DNA from: Fontimonas thermophila
GTDB taxonomy: Bacteria; Pseudomonadota; Gammaproteobacteria; Nevskiales; Nevskiaceae
Reading direction: 5' to 3'
Length of the DNA stretch: 64,000 nucleotides
NCBI RefSeq assembly: GCF_900113085.1
Contig: NZ_FOOC01000003.1
Span: 1 to 64,000 of the forward strand
Shown here: one piece after another, positions 21,079 through 28,696 of the stretch
How the letters are laid out: each line of letters begins with the position of its first letter
Position numbering within the stretch: position 1 is the first letter of the stretch
Program-made: the position numbers and the translations under genes
The notes under the pieces: generated by a model
The model's input: the letters and a program-made list of their open reading frames with translations, nothing else
What the model was told of the DNA's origin: nothing
Databases searched by the model: none

Positions 21079-22335
21079 TCACACCCGGTCGAACGGAAAA
21101 TCGGGTTCCGGTTTGCGTCCGTCGATGATGTCGGCGAGAGCGCGTGCCGAGCCGCAGGCATGCGTCCAGCCCAGCGTCCCGTGCCCGGTGTTGAGGTAGA
21201 GATTCCGATAGCGGCTGCGGCCGATGTACGGCAGATTCGACGGCGTGGCCGGGCGCAGGCCGCACCAGTACTGCGCTTGCGTGTGCTCACCGGCCTCCGG
21301 GAACAAGGTTGCGACGCGGCGCAGCAGCGCCGCGCAGCGCTGGGGGTCGAGGCGGCGGTCATAGCCGCACAGATCGGCCATGCCGGCGATGCGCAGCCGC
21401 TCGCCCAGGCGCGAGAACACCAGCTTGTGTTCGTCATCGGTCAGCGCCAGGTGCCAGGCGGCATCGGCGTTCTTGACCGGCATCGTGATCGAATAACCCT
21501 TGGCCGGCTGGATCGCCAGATGCAATCCCAGTGGCCGCGCCAGCAGCGCACTGTCGCTGCCCAGCGCGAGCACATAGGCATCCGCGCGCAGCGCCGTGTA
21601 CGCGCCATGCGCGTCGATGGCCTCGACATGGTCGATGCGTCCGGCCTGCGCGCGCAGCGCGGTGATGTGGTGATGCATGCGGAACTCGACGCCGGATGCG
21701 CGACACAGCCGCGCGAGTGCCTGCGTGAAGGCATGGGCGTCGCCAGATTCGTCGGCCGGCGTGTAGGTGGCGCCGGCCAGCAGCGGGCGTGCGGCGCGCA
21801 GTGCCGGCTCCAGGGCAACGGCTTCGTCGGCGGAGAGCAGGCGCCGTTCGCAGCCCAGCTCGGACATCAAGCGCGCCGGTGCCTGTGCCCGTTCGAATTC
21901 GCGCGCACTGGTATAGATGTGCAGGATGCCGCGCGTGCGCTGGGCGTAGTCGATGCCGGTTTCGGCACGCAACGCCTGCAGCGCGGCGCGGCTGTACAGC
22001 CCGAGCGCGACGAGGTGGCGGATATTGGCGGCGGTGCGCGCCGGGGTGCATTCACGCAGGAACTGCACGCCCCACAGCCAGCGCCAGATATCCATTCCGG
22101 GATGGAATCTCAGCGGCGATTCGGAGCGCGTGAGCCAGCGCAGCAGCCGGCGCAGGGTCTGCGGATTGGCCCAGGGTTCGGCATGGCTGACGGAAATCTG
22201 GCCGCCGTTGGCGTAACTCGTCTCCGCGGCGACGTCGGCCCGGCGGTCCACGACCGTGACCAGATGGCCCCGCCGGCTCAGGTAGAAAGCCGTCGTCACG
22301 CCGATGACGCCGGCACCCAGAACGAGCACGCGCAT
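21079..22335 (-). CDS. dadA: D-amino-acid dehydrogenase small subunit-like FAD protein
   Basis: FAD oxidoreductase of 418 residues that deaminates D-amino acids and feeds electrons to the respiratory chain. The FAD motif VLGAGVIGVTTAFYLSRRG starts at residue 6. SYANGGQIS near 50 and the C-terminal YIGRSRYRNLYLNTGHGTLG are characteristic of DadA. Start MRVLVLG at 22335 is preferred over upstream ATGs because the dinucleotide fold begins there. An alanine racemase partner is not adjacent. It is divergent from the cyclase gene, 76 bases away. Confidence 0.87.
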   Translation of the reverse strand: MRVLVLGAGVIGVTTAFYLSRRGHLVTVVDRRADVAAETSYANGGQISVSHAEPWANPQTLRRLLRWLTRSESPLRFHPGMDIWRWLWGVQFLRECTPARTAANIRHLVALGLYSRAALQALRAETGIDYAQRTRGILHIYTSAREFERAQAPARLMSELGCERRLLSADEAVALEPALRAARPLLAGATYTPADESGDAHAFTQALARLCRASGVEFRMHHHITALRAQAGRIDHVEAIDAHGAYTALRADAYVLALGSDSALLARPLGLHLAIQPAKGYSITMPVKNADAAWHLALTDDEHKLVFSRLGERLRIAGMADLCGYDRRLDPQRCAALLRRVATLFPEAGEHTQAQYWCGLRPATPSNLPYIGRSRYRNLYLNTGHGTLGWTHACGSARALADIIDGRKPEPDFPFDRV

Positions 22336-22411
22336 GCCTTCGAATCTTCCTGCTGTGTTGCGGTAACGGGGTCGCGAGTGTACGCCGGATGCGGCTGCTA
22401 GGATGTCCGCC

Positions 22412-23716
22412 ATGACCACGGCCGACGCATCGGTGGATGCGCTCAATCACAGTTATCTGCTCGTCGGACTCGTCACCGCGGGCGCCGGATGCTTGTTTCT
22501 GTGGAGCGATCCGCGCAGCCAGACGAGCCGCGCGCAGGCGCTGTGTCTGGTGCTGATCGGTCTGCGTCTGGTCGTCGTGCCATTCGAGGTTGCGCTGCGC
22601 CCGCTGGGCGCCGCGCTTGCCGGCAGCCTGCTGGAAGCGCTGGCGATCCTCGCCGGGATCGAATGGGCGCGCCGCGTCGGCATGACCGCGGCCGGCCGCC
22701 TGCGCGGCGCCGTGCACGTGCTCTTCCGGACGGCACAGGGCCTGGTCGTCGTCTACGGCGTGATGCAACTGGGTTATTTCACCCTCGCGCCCCAGGCGGC
22801 GCTGCGTGACGCCGACCGTCTGATCGCGGTCAGCGGCCTCGAGTGGGCGCTATTGGCCCCGGTGCTGGGCACCGCGGTGCTGCTCAGCGGCCTTGCGATT
22901 CTGCTCCTGCTGTTCGTCCGCACCGATCCGGCGGAATCGATCCGGCTGCGTGCGCTGATGTTCGCGGCCCCGTTTCTGCTCGCCGGACTCGTCATCGGCC
23001 GGCAATGGGTGCCGACGGTGCTGGTCATCGGTCTGATGATCTTCATGGCCGGTACGGTGCGCTATCTCATCGTGCAGGCACGCCGCGCACAGTCGATGAG
23101 CCAGTTTCTGCCACCGGAAGTCGCGCGCCTGGTGAAGCTGCGTGGCCTTGCCCACGTGCTGCGGCAGGACAAGCGCGAGATCAGCGTCGTGGTCTGCGAT
23201 CTGCGCGGGTTCACCGCCTATGCCCGCCGGTGCGAATCGGCAGCCGTCGTCGGGCTGCTGGAGCGCTATTACGCCGCCGTCGGCGCCGTCGCCCAGCGCT
23301 ATGGTGGCACGGTCAAGGATCATGCCGGCGATGGGGTGCTCATCCTCGTCGGCGCGCCGGTGCCATACCAGGATCACGCCCTGCGCGCTGCGCGCCTGGC
23401 ACTGGCGCTGGTGGCGCGCGTGCAGGCCCTGCTGGGCGATATCGATGCGGCGCTGGGCATCGGCGCCGGGGTCGCCGCAGGCGAGGTGACCGTCGGGGCG
23501 ATCCAGGGCAGCGGGCGGCTGGAGTATGTCGCCGTCGGCACGCCGGTGAATCTCGCCGCACGGTTGTGCCAGCGTGCCGCCGCCGGCGAGGTGCTGGCCG
23601 ATGAAGCCGTCTGCCGCGCGGTGGCCGGTGTCCTCAGCGTTGCTCCGCGCACGGGCGAGCCGCTCAAGGGCTTCGATGCACCAGTGCCCGTCGGTGCCCT
23701 CGCTCTTCCGGGCTAA
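22412..23716 (+). CDS. Membrane-anchored class III adenylate/guanylate cyclase
   Basis: Predicted to make a cyclic nucleotide from ATP or GTP. About six hydrophobic helices fill residues 10-210, followed by a catalytic domain (about 250-400). The first metal Asp is in VVCDLRGF and the second in AGDGVL; the transition-state Asn/Arg are in VNLAARL. In YVAVGTPVN a Thr replaces the usual Asp, as in class IIIb cyclases, and at the substrate-selecting Lys position the sequence reads KDHAGDG. The nucleotide specificity is therefore unclear. Start 22412 lies eight bases after AGGA; ATG 22403 is also in frame. The reductase at 39173-41572 has two cyclic-nucleotide domains and could respond to the product. 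Confidence 0.85.
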   Translation: MTTADASVDALNHSYLLVGLVTAGAGCLFLWSDPRSQTSRAQALCLVLIGLRLVVVPFEVALRPLGAALAGSLLEALAILAGIEWARRVGMTAAGRLRGAVHVLFRTAQGLVVVYGVMQLGYFTLAPQAALRDADRLIAVSGLEWALLAPVLGTAVLLSGLAILLLLFVRTDPAESIRLRALMFAAPFLLAGLVIGRQWVPTVLVIGLMIFMAGTVRYLIVQARRAQSMSQFLPPEVARLVKLRGLAHVLRQDKREISVVVCDLRGFTAYARRCESAAVVGLLERYYAAVGAVAQRYGGTVKDHAGDGVLILVGAPVPYQDHALRAARLALALVARVQALLGDIDAALGIGAGVAAGEVTVGAIQGSGRLEYVAVGTPVNLAARLCQRAAAGEVLADEAVCRAVAGVLSVAPRTGEPLKGFDAPVPVGALALPG

Positions 23717-23733
23717 AGACTGCGCGCGGATCG

Positions 23734-24537
23734 TCACAGGCCGTGGATCGTGCCGTCCGGGGCGGCGGCGTTGCGCTGTCGTGCCTGCTCGGCTGCGGCC
23801 GTATGTTCGAGGACGGCTGCGCGCAGCTGCATCAGGTTTTCGCGCAGGACGTCGGCAACCAGTTCGTCGGTGCGCGGATCCTGGAGGATTTGCTCGAAGA
23901 CGCGCAGTCCGGCATCGATGACGGCGCGCACCACGTCGTCGTAGAACGGCAGTCGCGCCAAGCGGCCGACCTGCGCGTCGTGCTTGAGTTTTTCCAGAAT
24001 CATTGCGCGCAGCTCGGTCTGGTTCTCGGCAAGGGCGCGCGAGATGTTCCGGGTGTATGTGCCCTTGGACAGCACCGTGGCGACTTCGTCGAGGACGGCG
24101 ACGGTGACCGCGCCGCTGATCGATTGCACGAGGGTGTCGCGAAAGCGGTTGACGAGCCGGTAGGTGAAATCCTCGCCGAACGCACGGTCGGCCGCCATGC
24201 CGAACCGTGACAACAGCACGACGATGCGGATGATGCGGAACAGGCGAAAGCCGCGGATCGCCGGATGCGATACCGGGATCATGCCCAGGATTTCGTACCA
24301 GTTGCGGATGACGAAGTCGCGGCGCCAGCCTGCGGCGCGCCAGCGCCACAGGAATTCCACGGCGAAGATCGCGCAGATCACGGTGTCGGCGAGGAGGATG
24401 TCCGCCCGCTCGGCCTCCGTGACCGGCCCCCAGGTTTCGTAGGCGAGCAGGCCGATCGAAATCAGCGCGAGGGTGAGCATGATCCAGTCGAGCGTGCTGA
24501 CGCGGGCGAGTCGCGCGATCAACGTCCGGATGTCCAT
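23734..24537 (-). CDS. Voltage-sensor-like membrane protein lacking a pore domain
   Basis: About 267 residues. Four hydrophobic segments (about 15-125) resemble S1-S4 of voltage-gated cation channels; the fourth, FRLFRIIRIVVLLSRF, carries Arg at every third position. After it comes a soluble, probably helical region (about 125-265) instead of S5-pore-S6. No selectivity-filter motif is seen. It would be annotated as an ion transporter by homology, but conduction is not supported; a voltage or redox sensor, or a proton pathway through the sensor, is possible. GTG 24543 is an alternative start. It converges on the cyclase gene. Confidence 0.75.
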   Translation of the reverse strand: MDIRTLIARLARVSTLDWIMLTLALISIGLLAYETWGPVTEAERADILLADTVICAIFAVEFLWRWRAAGWRRDFVIRNWYEILGMIPVSHPAIRGFRLFRIIRIVVLLSRFGMAADRAFGEDFTYRLVNRFRDTLVQSISGAVTVAVLDEVATVLSKGTYTRNISRALAENQTELRAMILEKLKHDAQVGRLARLPFYDDVVRAVIDAGLRVFEQILQDPRTDELVADVLRENLMQLRAAVLEHTAAAEQARQRNAAAPDGTIHGL

Positions 24538-24682
24538 CGGCACAGGATACGCGAAGCTGGAACAGAGTCGAATTTACTAGCAGGTTACTCACCCAGATGG
24601 GGGGAAGCTTGCGCAGAGGATGCGTGCAACACTGCACGGCGAGGACATCCGATGGATTCGACCAGGCTGTTGGGGGGTGGAA

Positions 24683-26020
24683 ATGAAGTTGTCTGACCAG
24701 GGCCTGCCGCCCGGGTACAACTTCATCTTGCCGGCGGTGGACGAGGGGGCCGTCCGCGCCGATCTGTCCGGCACCGTGTCTCTGGTCGGGGGAGAGTTGT
24801 TGTGGAATGTCACGGTCGGCTGCTCGGGGGGGTCGCCGGCCTGCGCGGACTGCGTTGCCAAGCCCTATTGGGAGCGCTGGTCCCGTTCCAACGGCTACTA
24901 TGTCGATGCGGATTCCTGGGGCAATGTCATCGCGTACGACTACGCGGTGCGTGTCGAGCCAGCCCGCTGGCCGCAGCAGCCTCAGCGGATTCTCGTCGCC
25001 CCGGCCGGAGACCTTTTTAACGACAAGGTCCCCGACGCGTTCATCGACCGGGTGCTGCTCGTCATGCAGCAGCATCCGCAGCACACGTTCTATCTCCTCA
25101 CCAAGCGGGCACAGCGCATGAAAGCCTACCTGGCGGCGCGCGCCCGCGGTGTCATCGCCGCGGAAAACCGCAGCGATACGGCATTGCGTGGCCTGAAATG
25201 GCCGCTTTCGAACGTGTGCATCGGCATCTCCTGCGAAAACCAGCTCACTTACATGAGTCGCGTGCGCCATCTGGTGGAAACGCCGGCGTTGCGCCGCTTC
25301 GTCGTCGTCGAGCCGATGCTCGGCCCGGTGCGTCTGGATCAGGTTCCGCTCGAGACGCGTGACATCCTCTGGCCGCTGAAAGGCATCGTCCAGGCCTACC
25401 GGGGCCAGGATGCCCAAGGTCGCTTGCATTGGGAGCCACTGGATCAGCCGCTGCTGGAGGTACCGGCGATCGACTGGGTGGTCGTCGGGGGGTACCGCGG
25501 TGCCGCCGTGCGGCCGATGCATCCCCACTGGGTGCGCACGATCCTGCGATCCTGCCAGCGCGAGAACGTGCCGTTCTTCTTCAAGGGGTGGGGTGACTAT
25601 GCGCCGACCGCGGTGCTGGATCTGAGCGGAGACGAGACGCTGGTGATCGTCTCGCACGACGGCACTTTGCGCGGTCGCGGTGTGGGTTCGAGCACGAATT
25701 TTCTCGCCGTGCAGACCGAGCCGGTTCCCGATGTGCACATGACGCGCAGATCCGATGGCCAGATGCGGGATCTGCTCGACGGCCGACGGTATCGTCAGAT
25801 GATCCGCGACGTTGCCGGCAAGCGCGTACGGCTGGTGGATTGCTCGGATCTGGCGCGCATGCTGCATCGGTTGTCGAACCCGCAGGCCACCGTGTCCGGC
25901 CCCGTCACGGCGACGCCGGCCGTTGCCAATGACAGCGCGATGGATGCATCGGCATCCGCCGAACGGCAGCGTCCCATCGCCGACTGGCTCAGGCACACCA
26001 TCGGCAAGCCGCTGCGCTGA
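24683..26020 (+). CDS. DUF5131 (phage Gp37/Gp68-type) protein, divergent
   Basis: A 445-residue protein of unknown biochemical role. Recognisable blocks are WNVTVGCSGGSPACADC, FYLLTKRAQRM, NVCIGISCENQ, VVVEPMLGPV and VPFFFKGWGDYAP. Typical members read WNPxxGCxxxSxGCxxCY at the first block, so the cysteine signature is altered here. Family members occur in phages and bacterial genomic islands, and their Cys-rich site has suggested an iron-sulfur or metal centre. Start 24683 has GGGGGGTGG upstream; ATG 24620 is also open. The C-terminal ~100 residues are not recognised. Nearby genes are housekeeping, so this may be a single acquired gene. Confidence 0.75.
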   Translation: MKLSDQGLPPGYNFILPAVDEGAVRADLSGTVSLVGGELLWNVTVGCSGGSPACADCVAKPYWERWSRSNGYYVDADSWGNVIAYDYAVRVEPARWPQQPQRILVAPAGDLFNDKVPDAFIDRVLLVMQQHPQHTFYLLTKRAQRMKAYLAARARGVIAAENRSDTALRGLKWPLSNVCIGISCENQLTYMSRVRHLVETPALRRFVVVEPMLGPVRLDQVPLETRDILWPLKGIVQAYRGQDAQGRLHWEPLDQPLLEVPAIDWVVVGGYRGAAVRPMHPHWVRTILRSCQRENVPFFFKGWGDYAPTAVLDLSGDETLVIVSHDGTLRGRGVGSSTNFLAVQTEPVPDVHMTRRSDGQMRDLLDGRRYRQMIRDVAGKRVRLVDCSDLARMLHRLSNPQATVSGPVTATPAVANDSAMDASASAERQRPIADWLRHTIGKPLR

Positions 26021-26151
26021 AAGCCAGCGCGGGTCTGCATCGCCACGATGGCCGGCGCAGCGGTCCATGCAAGCGCGGCCATGATGTGGTTCAATACGCG
26101 CGCCGGAGGAGAGCATAAGGAGAACGTTCACCGTACCCGAGGCTCGCGCGC

Positions 26152-27546
26152 ATGGATGTCGTGCTGCTGTCACGAATCCAGTTCGGATTCACCGTCGGTT
26201 TCCATATCCTGTTCCCGACGCTGACCATTGGTCTGGCCTGGTTCCTGGTTTTCTTCGAGGCGCGCTGGCGGTGCACGCAACGCCAGGCTTATCTGGATCT
26301 ATACCGGTTCTGGGTCAAGATTTTCGCGCTGACCTTCGGCATGGGCGTGGTGTCGGGGCTGGTTTTGTCCTACCAGTTCGGTACCAATTTCTCCCGATTT
26401 TCCGAATTCGCCGGGCCCGTTCTCGGGCCGCTGCTCTCGGTCGAGGTGCTGACCGCCTTCTTCGTCGAGGCGGGTTTTCTCGGCGTGATGCTGTTCGGTT
26501 GGGACAAGGTGGGGCCGCGACTGCATTTCCTGGCGACGCTGCTGGTCGCGATCGGCACCACCAACTCGGCGTTCTGGATTCTGTCGGCGAACAGTTTCAT
26601 GCACACGCCACAGGGCGCGGCCGTCGTCGATGGCGTGCTGGTGCCGCAGGATTGGTGGGCGATCGTCTTCAACCCTTCCTTCCCGTACCGGTTGGCGCAC
26701 ATGCTGCTGGCATCGGCGATCACCACGGCGTTGGTGATCGCCGGTGGCTCGGCCTGGTGTTTGGCGCGCGGTCTGTATCGTGAGGCGAGCCGGGCAGCGC
26801 TCAGGAGCGCGATCGCGGTACTCGCGGTGGCGGCGCCGGCGCAGATCGTCGTCGGTGATCTGCACGGTCTGAACGTCCGTGCGCATCAGCCGATGAAGGT
26901 CGCGGCGATGGAGGCGCTGTGGGAAACCACGCGCGGCGCGCCGCTGGTCGCGTTTGCCTGGCCCGACCAGGACGCACAGACCAATCGCTACGCGATCGAG
27001 ATCCCCAAGCTCGCGAGCCTGATTCTCACGCACGATGCGGATGGCGAGGTGCGCGGCCTCAACGAAGTGCCGCGCGCGGATCAGCCGCCGGTGCTGCCGG
27101 TGTTCTTCGGGTTCCGGTTGATGGTTGGGCTGGGCGTGGTCTTCGTCGTGCTCGCGCTCTGGGGGGTGTGGAGCGCCTGGCGCGGACGGCTCGATGCGGA
27201 TACGCGCCTGCAGCGGGCGTTCATGGCCGCAACCCCGCTGGGTTTCGTCGCCACCGTCGCCGGCTGGATCGTCGCCGAAACCGGCCGCCAGCCCTGGTTG
27301 ATTCACGGCATGATCCGCACGGCGGACGGCATCTCGCCGATCCCGGCCACGAACGTCGCTTTTTCGCTGACCTTGTTCGTCTTGGTCTACGGCTTTTTGT
27401 TCGCCGTCTATCTTTATTTCGTGCTCGCCCTGGTGCGCAAGGGTCCGGTGTTGCCGCAGACACATCTGGAGGCGATCCGCGGCGCGCGGCCGGGCGAACT
27501 GCTGATCGACGCATCCGACGCCCAAGGAGCACGCCGATGGACCTGA
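26152..27546 (+). CDS. cioA: Cytochrome bd-type quinol oxidase subunit I (cyanide-insensitive type)
   Basis: Heme-bearing quinol oxidase subunit that reduces O2 to water at the inner membrane. The 464 residues contain about nine helices. His18 in FTVGFHILFP, MGVVSGLVLSYQFGTNF and GWIVAETGRQPW are family signatures. The short quinol loop, which lacks the long insertion seen in E. coli CydA, indicates the CIO/bd-II-like group. AAGGAG lies upstream (about 26118-26123). The stop overlaps the subunit II start by ten bases. Confidence 0.94.
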   Translation: MDVVLLSRIQFGFTVGFHILFPTLTIGLAWFLVFFEARWRCTQRQAYLDLYRFWVKIFALTFGMGVVSGLVLSYQFGTNFSRFSEFAGPVLGPLLSVEVLTAFFVEAGFLGVMLFGWDKVGPRLHFLATLLVAIGTTNSAFWILSANSFMHTPQGAAVVDGVLVPQDWWAIVFNPSFPYRLAHMLLASAITTALVIAGGSAWCLARGLYREASRAALRSAIAVLAVAAPAQIVVGDLHGLNVRAHQPMKVAAMEALWETTRGAPLVAFAWPDQDAQTNRYAIEIPKLASLILTHDADGEVRGLNEVPRADQPPVLPVFFGFRLMVGLGVVFVVLALWGVWSAWRGRLDADTRLQRAFMAATPLGFVATVAGWIVAETGRQPWLIHGMIRTADGISPIPATNVAFSLTLFVLVYGFLFAVYLYFVLALVRKGPVLPQTHLEAIRGARPGELLIDASDAQGARRWT

Positions 27547-28562
27547 CCTTGATCCTCGCCGGCGTCATCGTCTTCGGTGTCGGCGCTTACGTGATTCTCG
27601 ATGGGTTCGATCTGGGGGTCGGCATCCTGTTTCCGTTCATCCCCGATGATGCGATGCGCGACACCGCGATCAACAGCATCGCGCCGGTCTGGGACGGCAA
27701 CGAAACCTGGCTGATTCTCGGCGGCGCGGTGCTGTTCGCGGCGTTCCCGGTGGCCTACGCAGTGGCGCTGTCGGCGTTCTACATCCCGGTCATGCTGCTG
27801 CTGTTCGCGCTGATTTTCCGCGGCGTGGCTTTCGAATTCCGCTTCAAGTCCAGGCGCAGCAAGCACTGGTGGTCGCGCGCTTTTGCCGGTGGCTCGACGC
27901 TCGCGGCCTTTGCGCAAGGCCTGCTGCTGGGTGGTGTGCTCGAGGGCGTTGTGGCCGTGCCAGGTCCGCCCGGGTCGGGGATCGCGTTCGAATTCGCCGG
28001 CGGTCGTTTCGACTGGCTCACCCCGTTTTCGGTGATCACCGGTCTTGGCGTCGTCGGTGGCTATGCCTTGCTTGGTGCGACCTGGCTCAACATGAAGACC
28101 GAGGGCGGCCTGCGTGACTGGTCGCGTCAGGCGGCGCGGCGCGCGCTGTTCGTGTCGCTGTTCGCGCTCGCCACTGTCAGCGTTTATACGCCGCTGAAGT
28201 TCGATGACATCGCCCAGCGCTGGTTCGCCGACATGCACTGGCTGAGTCTGTCGCCAGTGCCGCTGGCCACCGCGGTCGTTGCGTTTTCGCTCTACCGCGA
28301 ACTCAAGGCCGGTTCGCACTACCCGCCGTTTTTCTACGCGATCGCGCTGTTTTTGCTTGGCTACATCGGCATCGGTATCAGTCTGTGGCCGCATATCCTG
28401 CCGCCGGCGCTCACCGTCTGGAACAGCGCCGCGCCGCCGCAGAGTCAGGCCTTCGTGCTGGTCGCACTCGCGGTGACCCTGCCGATGGTGCTGATCTATA
28501 CCGTCTATGCCTACTGGGTGTTCCGTGGAAAAGTCCAGCCTGGAGCCGGCTACACGCACTGA
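27537..28562 (+). CDS. cioB: Cytochrome bd-type quinol oxidase subunit II
   Basis: Partner subunit of 341 residues with about eight membrane helices. YVILDGFDLGVGIL near residue 17 and WDGNETWLILGGAVLFAAFP near 50 are CydB/CioB signatures. AAGGAG sits nine bases before the ATG, inside the end of cioA. A third small frame starts within its last 38 bases, so the three form one operon. Confidence 0.94.
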   Translation: MDLTLILAGVIVFGVGAYVILDGFDLGVGILFPFIPDDAMRDTAINSIAPVWDGNETWLILGGAVLFAAFPVAYAVALSAFYIPVMLLLFALIFRGVAFEFRFKSRRSKHWWSRAFAGGSTLAAFAQGLLLGGVLEGVVAVPGPPGSGIAFEFAGGRFDWLTPFSVITGLGVVGGYALLGATWLNMKTEGGLRDWSRQAARRALFVSLFALATVSVYTPLKFDDIAQRWFADMHWLSLSPVPLATAVVAFSLYRELKAGSHYPPFFYAIALFLLGYIGIGISLWPHILPPALTVWNSAAPPQSQAFVLVALAVTLPMVLIYTVYAYWVFRGKVQPGAGYTH

Positions 28563-28671
28563 GCGGGCGCGCCGCTGGCAGCAACTGGCCTGGTTCGTCG
28601 GTCTGTGGGCCTTGAGCGTCGGTCTGTTTGGCGCGGTGAGCCATGTGCTGCGCACGCTGCTGATGCCATGA
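28525..28671 (+). CDS. DUF2474-type small membrane protein of the bd oxidase operon
   Basis: A 48-residue protein from GTG 28525 that overlaps the end of cioB by 38 bases. It has a charged, Arg-rich N-terminus (RTERARRW) and one membrane helix, with WFVGLWALSVGLFGAV. The WFVGLW motif and location after cioAB match DUF2474 proteins, probable small accessory subunits comparable with CydX. It is easily missed because of its size, its GTG start and the overlap. Confidence 0.72.
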   Translation: MEKSSLEPATRTERARRWQQLAWFVGLWALSVGLFGAVSHVLRTLLMP

Positions 28672-28696
28672 GGCGGGCGGGCAAGGTCCGCCGTCT

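Noticed and set aside
24683-26020. Prophage remnant signalled by DUF5131
   Set aside because: No other phage gene, integrase or attachment site lies nearby; neighbours are ordinary chromosomal genes.
22850-26173. 1107-codon minus-strand frame across three genes
   Set aside because: It crosses the ion-channel-like, cyclase and DUF5131 genes in another frame and shows no domain.
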